The translations under genes and the position numbers were made by a program. Positions 36,837-45,816 of a stretch of 64,000 nucleotides of DNA are shown here, in pieces. The DNA comes from Frankia sp. R82 (GTDB lineage Bacteria > Actinomycetota > Actinomycetes > Frankiales > Frankiaceae), in NCBI RefSeq assembly GCF_023716925.1, contig NZ_JAMQQG010000045.1:1-64000 (forward strand), read 5' to 3'. Each line of letters opens with the position of its first letter. The stretch's first letter is position 1. The notes under the pieces were generated by a model. It made no database searches. It was not told the origin of the DNA and saw only the letters and a list, made by a program, of their open reading frames with translations.

Positions 36837-37558
36837 CGGCCCTCCAGAGATTTACCACAGAGGTGACTGAAACCGCGACAGTTCGGCAAAGATTCGCGAG
36901 TTGGAGTCGGCTGTTCCGAAGTGTTCTCGGCACCAGCAGCAGCGCTGCCTACAGGTCGTGGACTTTGACGGCAGCAGGCGGTCGGGCCGCGGTGCAGATG
37001 GAGAAGCACGCTCGTCACACGGGCTTTGGAAAGCTCCTCGACCAACAGGACAAGGTTCTTCTCCGGCGGCGGCAAAACCGATCGCATGTGGGGATGCGGA
37101 ACGGCCGGCGTGCTGCCGGAATCTGCTTCCTCGCCCGTAGGTGGTCTGGCGACGGCTCTCATGCTGTCGATCAGCAGCAGGTCCAGTGGACGAATGTGTT
37201 CCCGGTCTTCTATGTCCAGGAGGCTATGGATGCCGGTTCCGTAAATCGCCGCCAGAATCGCGAGTCTCTGTGGCGTGGGGCGACCGCGGTTGGGGGATGG
37301 CCAATGCTCCATGTCGCAAAGACGCGGCGCACTCATAGGAGCTTTCCCGTGGGGATCGATATCGAGGTCCGCAGCAAGGGAATTCAGGCGATCAGCGGTC
37401 TGGTCCAGCGTCCAGCCGCGAGCCAGACGAAAGGCGGCGCGGGGTCGGTACCGATAGCGCCGGGCGAACTCGCCGGCAATTTCTGCGTGGGTCATCCCAG
37501 CGGCGTGCATGCGGTCGCGAAGGTCATCCTGCTCGGCTCGGAGGCTGCGCTTCCGCAT
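36800..37558 (-). CDS. XRE-type helix-turn-helix regulator, C-terminus shortened
   Basis: 252 residues. The N-terminal 130 residues match a common actinomycete regulator type: LRDRMHAAGMTHAEIAGEFARRYRYRPR, ARGWTLDQTADRLN (helix-turn-helix) and HWPSPNRGRPTPQRLAILAAIYG. Relatives usually continue into a long helical domain to about 400 residues. Here, after about residue 185, the sequence turns into an Arg/Ser/Pro-rich tail without domain character and overlaps the next gene, so a frameshift or truncation is likely. It lies upstream of the lanthipeptide operon on the same strand and may regulate it. Confidence 0.7.
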   Translation of the reverse strand: MRKRSLRAEQDDLRDRMHAAGMTHAEIAGEFARRYRYRPRAAFRLARGWTLDQTADRLNSLAADLDIDPHGKAPMSAPRLCDMEHWPSPNRGRPTPQRLAILAAIYGTGIHSLLDIEDREHIRPLDLLLIDSMRAVARPPTGEEADSGSTPAVPHPHMRSVLPPPEKNLVLLVEELSKARVTSVLLHLHRGPTACCRQSPRPVGSAAAGAENTSEQPTPTRESLPNCRGFSHLCGKSLEGRWGGPGPMDISV

Positions 37559-37784
37559 GATGACGTCCTCGCCCTCTCCCGCTTCAGTGAATGGTCGGCC
37601 GATTGGATCTGCCCGGCCAAGTCCACTAAAACGCAGTCACCGTCGCTCTCGACAGGTCCGGGAGCCGGGATGTCAAGGGGATGATTGGTGGGATTGATCA
37701 TTTACGGGCCGTAGGGGACCACTCACGGCGAGGTCAAGATCCATGCCATGATGGGCCGCTGACACGCCCCGGAGGAACGTGAAC

Positions 37785-39098
37785 ATGCCCGAACCGAACC
37801 ACCTGTTCCGGGCGGCCCGCCTGCGCGCGGAGTCGCCTGAAGCGCCAGGCGAGCCGCTGGCTCGCCGAGAGCTGGCCGAGCTGGTCAATGTCTGGATCTA
37901 CGACGCCACGGGCCGGGAGACGGCGATCGACGCGAACTACGTCGGTAAGCTTGAGCGTGGCCTCATCCGCTGGCCGGATGCCCTCTACCGGCAGGCGTTC
38001 CATGCCACCCTCGCAACCAAGCATGATCGAGAACTTGGCTTCCGCCGGCCGCGTCGCACGGAGCGGAACAGTGAAGACGTGAACCGAAACGAGTTTCTAC
38101 TCGCCATGGCCGGCGTGGGTGCTGTCGTCGCGACCGGCTCGTTCGCAGACCTGGCGATGGCCCGGGAGACAGAGTCCCCATCCGTCGTCGGACATTCCGA
38201 AATCGAAAAGCTGCGGATGGCTGCCACGCTCTTCGGCAACGTCGATCACACGTACGGTGGCGGATTCGTACGTGAGGCGGTCGCCGGTCAGCTCCGCTAT
38301 GCCGTGAACCTGCTGAACGCGCGATGCCCGGAGCACCTTCGCAACGAGTTGTTCGTCGCGGTGGGATTTCTCGGCCATACGGCCGGATTTATGGCATTCG
38401 ACGCCTACGTGCATGAGGACGCACGGCGAATGTTCTCGCTCGCTCTCGCATGTGCGGAGGAGGCGGGCGACTGGCATCTTCGAGCGAAAGCTCTGTCATC
38501 GATGGCACGGCAGGCTATCTGGCGGGGCGATTCCGACATGGGCCTGACATTGATCGACGTCGCGTTCATCCGTGGAGAGCGTCTGACGTCGACCGAACGC
38601 GCGATGCTCCTCGCAGCGAGGGCACGCGCACTGGCGAAGCTCGGCCGAGAGCAGGAGACGCTTCGAGCTGTAGGCCACGCCGATGAAGAGTTCGGACGTT
38701 CCGAGCCCGCGAACGATCCCGTGTGGATGGCCTACTACGACCTAGCGCAACACGCCGGAGATACCGGCCATTCAATATTCGATCTAGCTATTCGGAATGA
38801 CAAGCACGCCCCCGAGGCGGCGCGGCGGCTTGAGAGTGCCGTGGCCGGGCACAGCGCCACGTTTGCCCGGTCCAGGGCAATCAGCCAGACGAAGCTCGCA
38901 TCGCTTCTGATGAGCACCGGTGACCCCAGCGAGGCGGCGGCTGTGGGTGCTGCGGCGCTTGCAGCCGCCGGAACAATAAATTCTCGCCGTGCAGCAGATG
39001 ATATACGCGAGCTAGGGGTTTTTGCTGAGCATCATGACATGGTCGACGAGGTGGCCGAACTACGACGCAAGATCGAGATGGCGGTCGGTGTGACATGA
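37785..39098 (+). CDS. XRE/TPR-type transcriptional regulator
   Basis: 437 residues from ATG 37785, 8 bp after GGAGGA. The N-terminal DNA-binding part (LARRELAELVNVWIYDATGRETAIDANYVGKLERGLIRWP) is the form found in many actinomycete regulators. A hydrophobic stretch (FLLAMAGVGAVVATGSFA) and a long region of TPR-like helices (EEAGDWHLRAKALSSMARQAIWRGD) follow. It is divergent from the shortened XRE gene, with 226 bp between them that hold both promoters. Its last codons overlap the kinase-like gene downstream (ATGA), so the two are one operon. Confidence 0.85.
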   Translation: MPEPNHLFRAARLRAESPEAPGEPLARRELAELVNVWIYDATGRETAIDANYVGKLERGLIRWPDALYRQAFHATLATKHDRELGFRRPRRTERNSEDVNRNEFLLAMAGVGAVVATGSFADLAMARETESPSVVGHSEIEKLRMAATLFGNVDHTYGGGFVREAVAGQLRYAVNLLNARCPEHLRNELFVAVGFLGHTAGFMAFDAYVHEDARRMFSLALACAEEAGDWHLRAKALSSMARQAIWRGDSDMGLTLIDVAFIRGERLTSTERAMLLAARARALAKLGREQETLRAVGHADEEFGRSEPANDPVWMAYYDLAQHAGDTGHSIFDLAIRNDKHAPEAARRLESAVAGHSATFARSRAISQTKLASLLMSTGDPSEAAAVGAAALAAAGTINSRRAADDIRELGVFAEHHDMVDEVAELRRKIEMAVGVT

Positions 39099-40006
39099 AT
39101 GCTCAGTCGCGTCCGCGCACGTCGGACTCGGGTATCCGTATCCTGTTGCAGGAAGCCTGCAAAGAAGTAGGTATTCCCGTGGTCGATGCCGAACTTCTAC
39201 GGGAAGGTGAGAACACCATCTTCCGTTTACCGGGCCGGGTCGTGGTGCGGATCAGTCGGCGTGGCCAGGAAGCCGTAGCAAGGAAGGAGATCGCTGTCTC
39301 CCGGTGGCTTGAAGCGAACAACCTCTCTGCCGTTCGCGTGTTGCCCGAGGTCGGACGGCAACCGGTCATCGTGGAAGGGCGAGCCGTGACCTTCTGGCAA
39401 GAGCTTCCCGGTCACCGGCACGGGACGCCGGGCGAAGTGGCCAAAGCCTTGCATGCCTTGCACGCGCTCCCACCACCGAGACATTTTGAGCTGGGCCCCC
39501 TGTCTCCGATGGCACGTTTACGGGAGCGAATAGAGGCGGCAACAACACTCGACGCTTCTGATCGACAATGGCTGCGCAGCCAGGTGGATGCTCTGTCCGT
39601 TCGATACGACGGCCTAGCCGAGAATCTTTCCACCACTGTTGTGCACGGAGACGCATGGGGTGGAAACGTCGTTGTCACCGAGGACGGGGAGACTGTTCTC
39701 ATTGACCTGGAGCGGTGCTCCGTTGGACCCCGCGAATGGGATCTCGTCTCGACGGCGATCAAATACAGCTCGTTCGACTGGATTACAAGATCGGATTATG
39801 TCGAGTTTGTCGACGTCTATGGATACGATGTTGCGGCCTGGTCCGGTTTCGAGGTTCTTCGAGACATTCGGGAGCTGCGGATGGCCTGTTATGTGGCGCA
39901 ACAGGCCGCCAGTCAGAACAAGTGGGCCGACGAAGCGAGGACACGGGTGCAATGTCTACGCGGCCTCTATGGGCCACGGCCGTGGCTCTGGAGACCTGCG
40001 CTCTAA
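39095..40006 (+). CDS. APH-family phosphotransferase coupled to the XRE/TPR regulator
   Basis: 303 residues. The APH fold is visible: GENTIFRLPGRVVVRISR in the N-lobe, the catalytic loop VVHGDAWGGNVV (H-x-D-x4-N) near residue 185 and the metal-binding LIDLERCSVGPREWDLV near 207. It starts within the stop of the regulator gene. Many such pairs occur in actinomycetes, and the kinase may modify a signal molecule, an antibiotic or a sugar. The substrate is unknown. Confidence 0.85.
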   Translation: MNAQSRPRTSDSGIRILLQEACKEVGIPVVDAELLREGENTIFRLPGRVVVRISRRGQEAVARKEIAVSRWLEANNLSAVRVLPEVGRQPVIVEGRAVTFWQELPGHRHGTPGEVAKALHALHALPPPRHFELGPLSPMARLRERIEAATTLDASDRQWLRSQVDALSVRYDGLAENLSTTVVHGDAWGGNVVVTEDGETVLIDLERCSVGPREWDLVSTAIKYSSFDWITRSDYVEFVDVYGYDVAAWSGFEVLRDIRELRMACYVAQQAASQNKWADEARTRVQCLRGLYGPRPWLWRPAL

Positions 40007-40213
40007 TGACCTGGCGCCGGTCGTCAGCATTGAATTTGCCGTCATCCTGTGATGGGAGTCAGCCTGTCCAGAGCTGTCGCAATTCGATCAAAGGGCGCCT
40101 CGCCTTGTCCGGGGGCACGGCCGCATGTGCATGCGGCCGGTCCGGTGGTGCACGCCATCATCCGGTCCTGTAATGCGTTCTGTTCGGCTCTCCTGCCGGC
40201 TCGTTCCTGGCGC

Positions 40214-40531
40214 TCATGGCCTCGGGTGGGTGTCACCGGTTTCTTCACGGCTGCTGGTGGTGGGGTGTTGTGGGTCGAGACCAAGGACGGCCGAGGCGGC
40301 GGAGTCGACCCGGTGGCGGGCGGTCGTGAGGTCGTCGGCGCCGGCCCGTGTGGCGTGGTCGTAGTGGTCGAGGGCGTCGCACAGCGCGACCCAGCGGCGC
40401 GACGACGGGTCGATCGGGGGAACGAACAGGGCGAGCACCTGCGCGACCTGATCCGCGGGCGTTAGGTCACGCATCCTGGCCAGCAGCACCACGGAACGCA
40501 GGTGCTCGGGAACGACGTGGCCATCGATCAT
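40214..40531 (-). CDS. Small protein, third gene of the HATPase operon
   Basis: 105 residues, soluble and helical (LRSVVLLARMRDLTPADQVAQVLALFVPP, RWVALCDALDHYDHATRAG). The ATG overlaps the stop of the HATPase gene (ATGA), which supports a real, coupled gene. I do not recognise a family. Confidence 0.65.
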   Translation of the reverse strand: MIDGHVVPEHLRSVVLLARMRDLTPADQVAQVLALFVPPIDPSSRRWVALCDALDHYDHATRAGADDLTTARHRVDSAASAVLGLDPQHPTTSSREETGDTHPRP

Positions 40532-41172
40532 CGGTGTAGGGCTGTCGGTCGGGCTTCGGGGTGGCGGGAAGCGGTGTGGTGGCGGTCTCTCGTGCTGTGA
40601 CCGGTGGGTGGTCGGTGCCAGTCGTCGAGGCCGCGTAGCCGGTCGAGGACGCGTTGCAGGAGCGCGGGGTCGTGGTCGAAGGTGACCGGGGTGGCGGGGG
40701 CCGGTGCGGGCTCGGGTGTGCGGGTCGGCAGGCTGGTGGTGTGGTCGGTGGGGATGCTCAGGTGGCTGGTGGCCGGGAGCTGCGCCCACACGACCTTGCC
40801 GCCGGTGCGCGGTAGGTACCAGGCCCATCGCAGGGTCAGCGCGTCCACGAGCACGAGCCCGCGTCCGCCTTCGGCGTCGGGATGCGGCGCGGACAGCGCC
40901 GGCGGGACCGTGCTGGCGTCCCACACCTCGACTGTCAGGACGGCATCGCAGGTGGTCAGCCGCAGGGCCACAATGTCGTCCAGGCGGCTGGCCTTCACCG
41001 CGTTGGACGTGATCTCGCAGGCGACGAGTTCGGCGACCTCGACGGCGGCCGAGTCCACCGACCATGCGGTGAGCGTGCGCACCGTGTTCGAACGGGCGGC
41101 GGGAACGGCGGCGGCGTTCGACGGGAAGTGCACCACTGCCACCCGGATCACCGGCGGCAGGTCGTGGGTCAT
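40528..41172 (-). CDS. ATP-binding anti-sigma-factor-like protein (HATPase_c_2)
   Basis: 214 residues. The GHKL ATPase fold shows the N-box helix VAELVACEITSNAVKAS near residue 50, VEVWDASTVPP (G1-like box) near 80 and EGGRGLVLVDALTLRWAWY (G2 box) near 100, as in RsbW/SpoIIAB-like and abaA-locus proteins. The C-terminal 80 residues are a Pro/Thr-rich tail. Its start overlaps the upstream gene. Together with the divergent XRE and DUF397 genes it forms the familiar whiJ/bldB-like regulatory locus of developing actinomycetes. Confidence 0.85.
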   Translation of the reverse strand: MTHDLPPVIRVAVVHFPSNAAAVPAARSNTVRTLTAWSVDSAAVEVAELVACEITSNAVKASRLDDIVALRLTTCDAVLTVEVWDASTVPPALSAPHPDAEGGRGLVLVDALTLRWAWYLPRTGGKVVWAQLPATSHLSIPTDHTTSLPTRTPEPAPAPATPVTFDHDPALLQRVLDRLRGLDDWHRPPTGHSTRDRHHTASRHPEARPTALHR

Positions 41173-41525
41173 GCCGGGTTCCCCTGAGTTGTCTGCGCGC
41201 GTGCGGGCGCAGGGTGGCCGATCACCGGGGTGTGCACGCATGTCGGTGCCGTGCGGTGGGGGTGCTCGGCCAGGGTGGCGGTCGTGTCGAGTGGGGGCAG
41301 GTCGCAGCCGGGGAGGACGGCGAACTCGGCCCACGCGACCAGCTCGCAGCGGGCGTGCGACAGGCGGCGGCTGACCTGCGCCACTCGGTCGTCCAGGGTC
41401 AGCGGAAGACGGGTGTGTGCCTGTCGCCTGCGCAGGTGCGCCCACCGGTGGGCGGTATCGAAGTCGCAGTACGCGCCGAGCGGTCGTCCGTCCGCGTCCC
41501 ACACCACGAAGCGGTGTTCGTCCAT
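41169..41525 (-). CDS. Small protein, first gene of the HATPase operon
   Basis: 118 residues. A compact N-terminal part (HRFVVWDADGRPLGAYCDFDTAHRWAHLRRRQ) is followed by a helix and a Pro/Thr/Ala tail. ATG 41525 has GAAGGG and GAGG upstream. The stop overlaps the HATPase start. Family not recognised; similar small proteins accompany HATPase genes in such loci. Confidence 0.65.
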   Translation of the reverse strand: MDEHRFVVWDADGRPLGAYCDFDTAHRWAHLRRRQAHTRLPLTLDDRVAQVSRRLSHARCELVAWAEFAVLPGCDLPPLDTTATLAEHPHRTAPTCVHTPVIGHPAPARAQTTQGNPA

Positions 41526-41645
41526 GGCCTCTGTTCCCTTCTGGTTGCCCACGGGAGGCCTCTCGCCGTGCCACCCGTCCCGCGCGGCGCCTCCGGTCAC
41601 GGTCAGCTGCGCGGTACTGGCAGGATGCGCCTGCTGATGTGGCAT

Positions 41646-41670
41646 ACGCAAGTACGTACGCGATTTGCGT
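41646..41670. promoter_or_regulatory. Candidate operator, inverted repeat ACGCAA-N13-TTGCGT
   Basis: In the divergent region between the HATPase operon and the XRE/DUF397 operon, ACGCAA and TTGCGT flank a 13-bp spacer that begins with the palindrome GTACGTAC. It is well placed to bind the XRE protein and control both directions. Confidence 0.45.
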
Positions 41671-41732
41671 TTGCCTGTGGAGGCCGGTCCCGGCGGTGGG
41701 CTGGCAGACTGCTACCAGGAGAGGGGAGGACG

Positions 41733-42602
41733 ATGGCGAGCACGCCAGGTCCCACGGTGCGGCGCCGACGTCTGGGCGCGGAGCTGCGCCGGCTGCGGGA
41801 GGCCAAGGAGCTGACCGTCGATCAGGCCGGGGAGCACATCCACCGCAGCGGGCCGACGATCAGCCGGATGGAGACCGGCCAGTTCCGGTTCATCGCGCGC
41901 AACGTCGCGGACCTGCTCGACCTCTACGACGTCACCGACGCCGAGCAGCGACAGGCGTTGCTGGCGCTGGCGAAGGAGAGCCGCAAGCCCGCCTGGTGGC
42001 ACTCCTACGGTGACCTCGTCCCGCGCTGGTTCCAGGTCTACATCGGCCTGGAAGCCGAAGCGTCCACGATCACGACCTTCGAAAGCCTGCTCGTGCCCGG
42101 CCTGCTCCAGACCGAGGACTACGCACGTGCCATCATCCGCGCGGCCTCCCCGGAACTACCCGCCCACGAGGTCGACCGGGCCGTGGAACTACGGATGAAC
42201 CGCCAGAAGATCCTCACCGGAGATCAACCCGTCCAGCTCTGGGCGATCCTCGACGAAGCCGTGATCCGCCGCCACGTCGGAAGCCCCGAGATCATGACCA
42301 GGCAGCTCGACCGGCTGATCGAGGCGTCCGAGCAACCCGCAGTCACGATCCAGGTCGTGCCCTTCACCGCGGGCGCCCACGCCGGCATGATCTCAAGCTT
42401 CACCATCCTGGGCTTCCCGGACACCGGCGGAACACCCGAAACGGTCTACATCGAAGCCCCCACGGGCAGCCTCTACCTGGAGAAGCCGGTCGAGGTACGG
42501 CGCTACGAGGCGTGGATGAACCAACTCCGAAGCTCCGCCCCCGCCCCACCCGACGACTCCCTATCGATCATCAAAGCCGCACGGGAGGACATGCAGCGAT
42601 GA
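41733..42602 (+). CDS. XRE-family regulator with DUF5753/Scr1 domain (WhiJ-like)
   Basis: 289 residues from ATG 41733 after GGGGAGGA. The helix-turn-helix is LGAELRRLREAKELTVDQAGEHIHRSGPTISRMETGQF. The C-terminal domain has YIGLEAEASTITTFESLLVPGLLQTEDYARAI and the YLEKPVEVRRYE ending typical of DUF5753. It overlaps the DUF397 gene at ATGA. Such pairs act with an anti-sigma-like partner in control of differentiation or antibiotic production; the divergent HATPase gene supplies that partner here. Confidence 0.92.
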   Translation: MASTPGPTVRRRRLGAELRRLREAKELTVDQAGEHIHRSGPTISRMETGQFRFIARNVADLLDLYDVTDAEQRQALLALAKESRKPAWWHSYGDLVPRWFQVYIGLEAEASTITTFESLLVPGLLQTEDYARAIIRAASPELPAHEVDRAVELRMNRQKILTGDQPVQLWAILDEAVIRRHVGSPEIMTRQLDRLIEASEQPAVTIQVVPFTAGAHAGMISSFTILGFPDTGGTPETVYIEAPTGSLYLEKPVEVRRYEAWMNQLRSSAPAPPDDSLSIIKAAREDMQR

Positions 42603-42811
42603 CCACACGCAGCCACGACACGCCGTTGCACTGGCGCAAGAGCAGCTACTCCGGCGGCACCGGCGGCAACTGCGTCGAGGTCGCCACACTCCCGGACGGC
42701 GGCCGAGCCGTCCGCGACTCCAAACAGCCCGACGGACCGGTACTGAGCTTCACCCCCACCGAGTGGGCCGCGTTCGTGGCAGGTGCACGCGACGGTGAGT
42801 TCGACCGTTAG
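42599..42811 (+). CDS. DUF397 protein (BldB-like locus partner)
   Basis: 70 residues. It has the complete DUF397 signature: LHWRKSSYSGGTGGNCVEVA, VRDSKQPDGPVLSFTPTEWAAFVAG. The start overlaps the XRE stop. DUF397 proteins pair with Scr1/WhiJ-type XRE proteins and probably modulate them. Confidence 0.95.
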   Translation: MTTRSHDTPLHWRKSSYSGGTGGNCVEVATLPDGGRAVRDSKQPDGPVLSFTPTEWAAFVAGARDGEFDR

Positions 42812-42829
42812 CCGACCGGTGGATTCCTC

Positions 42830-43042
42830 GGTTGATCTAGCAATTTCCATGGTCAGGTAGGCCGGGTTCTGGGGAGAGCTTAGGCTTACCTGGGTAGGTA
42901 CCAGCGACGCCACCTGCGCCGTGTCGGCGTAGACCTTGGCCTCGGTGCCGGTGCTGACCAGATCGGCGCCGGTGAGCCCGAACCTAGCGAGCGCCCGGAT
43001 CTCCATCTCAGTGTCGATCATCGATGAGTCGCGTCGTTGCAT
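42830..43042 (-). pseudogene. Probable remnant of an APH-type gene
   Basis: After a good start region (GGGAGATC before ATG 43042) the sequence IRALARFGLTGADLVSTGTEAKVYA resembles the N-lobe of aminoglycoside phosphotransferase-like proteins (ATP-binding G-T-E-A-x-V-Y). Similarity ends after about 45 residues, and the frame then runs antisense through the DUF397 gene. I read it as a 5' fragment; the downstream limit is arbitrary. Confidence 0.4.
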
Positions 43043-43082
43043 GTCCGATCTCCCTGATGCGTCCGGGGAGAGGCGTGGTGTC

Positions 43083-44495
43083 TTACACCGTCTCCGTCGG
43101 GGGCTGGCCGGTTTCGAGGGCCAGGCGGGAGGATCGGATCTGCTCGCCGAGCTCGTGGACGGCGGGCACGTGGGACCATTGGGTGTCCATCTGCCGCCAC
43201 ATCTCCCCGGCCCGTTGGATCACATCTCGGGTCGGGCGGCCATCGAGCACCGTCAGGGCGTGCTGTATCGCCTCGACGGCTCCTTCGGGTTCCGGACGCG
43301 GCCGGCGCAGGTGGGCGAGGGCGAGGGCGTTGTACTTTCCGGCGATCTGCACGAAGTGGTCGGGTCCGGATGCCTGTTCCAGTGCCAGACCGGTCCGGGC
43401 ATATCCCTCGGCCTGGTCGCCTCGCCCTGTGTGGGCGAGGGAGATCGCGAGGAAGGTGTGGGCGAAGGCCGCGTTGCCGGGGTTGGGGCCTGGGAGCAGG
43501 GGTCCGTCCCAGACGTGGTCCTGCATGTCGGCGAGGGCCTGGGCGACATCGTCTGGGCGGGCGATGGCGGCGGCGCGGGCCTGGCAGCCGGCGAGGATCG
43601 GCCGGGTGAAGGGGTGGGCGCCGTCGCGGGCCTGCGCGGCGATGTCGGCTGCCTCGCCGTAGGCACCGGTGAAGTAGGCGACGCTGGACTGGATCGCGGC
43701 GATCGACCCCTGGAGCAGCAGGACGTCGGACCGGCGTCCGCTGTGCAGGGGCAGGAGGTCGGCCGCTTCGCTGGCGTGGCGCTGTGCCAGGCGCAGCATC
43801 TTGCGGGCGGTCCTGTCGTCCCCAAGGTCGAACGAGGTCAGGCCCAGATAGAAGGCCTGCCAGCCCACGACCTGGGTGAGCCGGGTGCGCACGGTCAGGG
43901 AGACACGTCGGTCGAGGGCTGTTTCTGTGGCGTGCCAGGCGGGGGCGAGGGCTGCGAGTTTGGCCGCGTGCGGGGTGGTCCTGTAGTTCACCGCGAAGTC
44001 GCGGACCGCGGCCTCCGCGTCGTCGAGATTGCCGGGGTCGGGGTCGGCGGTGGTGATGCGCTGGGCGACGTCGTCGGCGAGCGCGCCGAGGGCGAGCGCG
44101 CCGGCTGTTCGGAAGGTCTGTCGTCGGTCCGCCGGACTCACCTCCGTCACCATCGTCTCGGTACCCACTGTGAGCGCCGGTAGTAGGTGGCGTCCAGCCT
44201 TCGGTGGGACCGTGCTGTTCGAGGCGGGCAGGACAGCGCCGATGGCCTGCGCTTTTCGTTCCAGGTCAGCCCGTTCACGGAGCTGGGCGATCTGTTCCCC
44301 GGCTCCGAGGACGACGACGAGAGCCGCGGTGAGGTCGGGTGACGGTACGCCTCGGCCGTTGACGGCTCGGGAAACCTGCTGGCGCGGGAAACCGGTTCTT
44401 TCCGCGATCTTCGTGTTGTTCGTGCCTGCGTGCAGGATGAGCCGTTTCAGGAGGGTGCTGAGTTCGCGGAGTGCTCCGGTGGGCTCCGTTGCCAT
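43083..44495 (-). CDS. XRE-type regulator with TPR-like domain
   Basis: 470 residues from ATG 44495, after GAGGAGGAG. The helix-turn-helix is at the N-terminus (GTNNTKIAERTGFPRQQVSRAVNGRGVPSPDLTAAL). A hydrophobic, Tat-like link (RRQTFRTAGALALGALA) and a long TPR-like region follow. Its promoter region, shared with the small gene at 44681, contains four GTGCGC hexamers within about 50 bp (44547-44605), possible binding sites. Confidence 0.85.
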   Translation of the reverse strand: MATEPTGALRELSTLLKRLILHAGTNNTKIAERTGFPRQQVSRAVNGRGVPSPDLTAALVVVLGAGEQIAQLRERADLERKAQAIGAVLPASNSTVPPKAGRHLLPALTVGTETMVTEVSPADRRQTFRTAGALALGALADDVAQRITTADPDPGNLDDAEAAVRDFAVNYRTTPHAAKLAALAPAWHATETALDRRVSLTVRTRLTQVVGWQAFYLGLTSFDLGDDRTARKMLRLAQRHASEAADLLPLHSGRRSDVLLLQGSIAAIQSSVAYFTGAYGEAADIAAQARDGAHPFTRPILAGCQARAAAIARPDDVAQALADMQDHVWDGPLLPGPNPGNAAFAHTFLAISLAHTGRGDQAEGYARTGLALEQASGPDHFVQIAGKYNALALAHLRRPRPEPEGAVEAIQHALTVLDGRPTRDVIQRAGEMWRQMDTQWSHVPAVHELGEQIRSSRLALETGQPPTETV

Positions 44496-44680
44496 GGACC
44501 GTCTCCTCCTCATCCGCGGGACGTCGGCTCGGTGCGCCGCCGGTTTGGTCCGGGTGCGCACCCGGTGCGCATCCAGTGCGCGTGCGCCGAATGCGTTCAC
44601 TCTGTGCGCGGGATGGACCTCAGTGTGTCATAGCTCTACCAGCACGTATGCACGTGCACTGGACATCGAGGGGAGTATTC

Positions 44681-44905
44681 ATGGCGGATTCGTCGGGCCC
44701 GGTCGGGCAGGACAACCCGGATCGGGTAGACCCGCCGCCTCTCCCGGTGCGGGTGCCGCGACAGGCCCTCGAACAGGTACGGCGTAGACACATGCCGGGC
44801 CAGAGCCGTGAGCGCCCCATCCACGCCGGTGGGGTGCTGGCATCGGGGCGTAGCGAGCCGGCCGGCTCTGAGGCCGACGACGGCCGGGGCGGTCGCGCAG
44901 GCTGA
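44681..44905 (+). CDS. Small hypothetical protein
   Basis: 74 residues, Pro/Arg-rich, with VRVPRQALEQVRRRHMPGQSRERP in the middle. GAGGGGAG lies about 5 bp before ATG 44681, which supports a real start. No family recognised. Confidence 0.55.
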   Translation: MADSSGPVGQDNPDRVDPPPLPVRVPRQALEQVRRRHMPGQSRERPIHAGGVLASGRSEPAGSEADDGRGGRAG

Positions 44906-45069
44906 CCGTGCCCAGGGGCGGGGCGTTCCGACGGCCAGTTTCCGCCCGGCCTTCATGTTTGCTCACCTGCGGAGGACACCGTTTTTCGTCGGTGCGGCTC
45001 GTACGCCTGCTGCAGGCGAAGGCTTCCTTTCCGTTTTTCTTTCTTGACGTCCGATGATCGGAGTTTTAT

Positions 45070-45720
45070 ATGCCGCCGTTTTTCGAAGCAGCTCCCTACC
45101 GGGCGGGGCTGTTGGACCTGGAGTTGCACAGTCTCGCGCCGGAGTCGGTCGCTGACCGGGCGTTGTTCTATCACCGGGAGCTCAGTCTGGATCTGGACGA
45201 TCTTCGTGCGTTGCTGGACCTTCAGGCCGACTACCGCAGGAAGCTGCGCCGGGGTCGGATCGAGTTCGCGCTGGCCGGACACCAGGTGCGCCCGACGGCC
45301 CAGCCGTTCCCGCCGCCGTCGGAGGCCGCCGCGCATCTGAAGACACGGGCCGCGCTGTTCTTCCAGGAGGAGGACCGGGTCCCGACGTACATCGAGCTTG
45401 TGCGGATGGCGCTGGGCGAGGACCGCTGGAACCAGCTGGTCGGCCTGTACGTGGAGGACACGCGGCGGGAGTTGGAGCTGCTGGCGCCCGTGATCGCGGC
45501 GGCCGTCGCCCCCGCGTTCACCCTGCACAGCAGCGACGGCGAGATCGTCGACCCGAACGGTGATCCGCCGGAGCAGGAAGGCGGCGAGTCCCTCCTGGCG
45601 GGGAGCAGGGGGGAACTGGCCCCGGCTGGCGAGGACGAACTGGACGGCGCCGAGGGCGAGCCGCAGGGCGTCGGGGCGCGTGGCGGTCCGACCGAGCGTG
45701 AATGGGTCCCGCGCGGGTGA
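45070..45720 (+). CDS. Hypothetical protein preceding the DUF574 methyltransferase
   Basis: 216 residues, soluble. The first 150 residues are mixed alpha/beta (RALFYHRELSLDLDDLRALLDLQADYRRKLRRGRIEF in pieces, and RVPTYIELVRMALGEDRWNQLVGLYVEDTRRELELL). The final 50 residues are Glu/Gly-rich and disordered. No family recognised. It is 96 bp upstream of the methyltransferase on the same strand. Confidence 0.65.
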   Translation: MPPFFEAAPYRAGLLDLELHSLAPESVADRALFYHRELSLDLDDLRALLDLQADYRRKLRRGRIEFALAGHQVRPTAQPFPPPSEAAAHLKTRAALFFQEEDRVPTYIELVRMALGEDRWNQLVGLYVEDTRRELELLAPVIAAAVAPAFTLHSSDGEIVDPNGDPPEQEGGESLLAGSRGELAPAGEDELDGAEGEPQGVGARGGPTEREWVPRG

Positions 45721-45816
45721 TGTTCTGACCGTTTCTTCCCGGCAGCGTGGCCTGTCCACGGCGGTGGTGTCGCCGTGAACAGGCCACGCCTCTGACGTCG
45801 ACGTGGTGAAGGGAAT

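Noticed and set aside
36863-37684. Plus-strand ORF of 273 codons over the XRE gene
   Set aside because: The minus-strand frame encodes a recognisable helix-turn-helix regulator; the plus frame has no family character.
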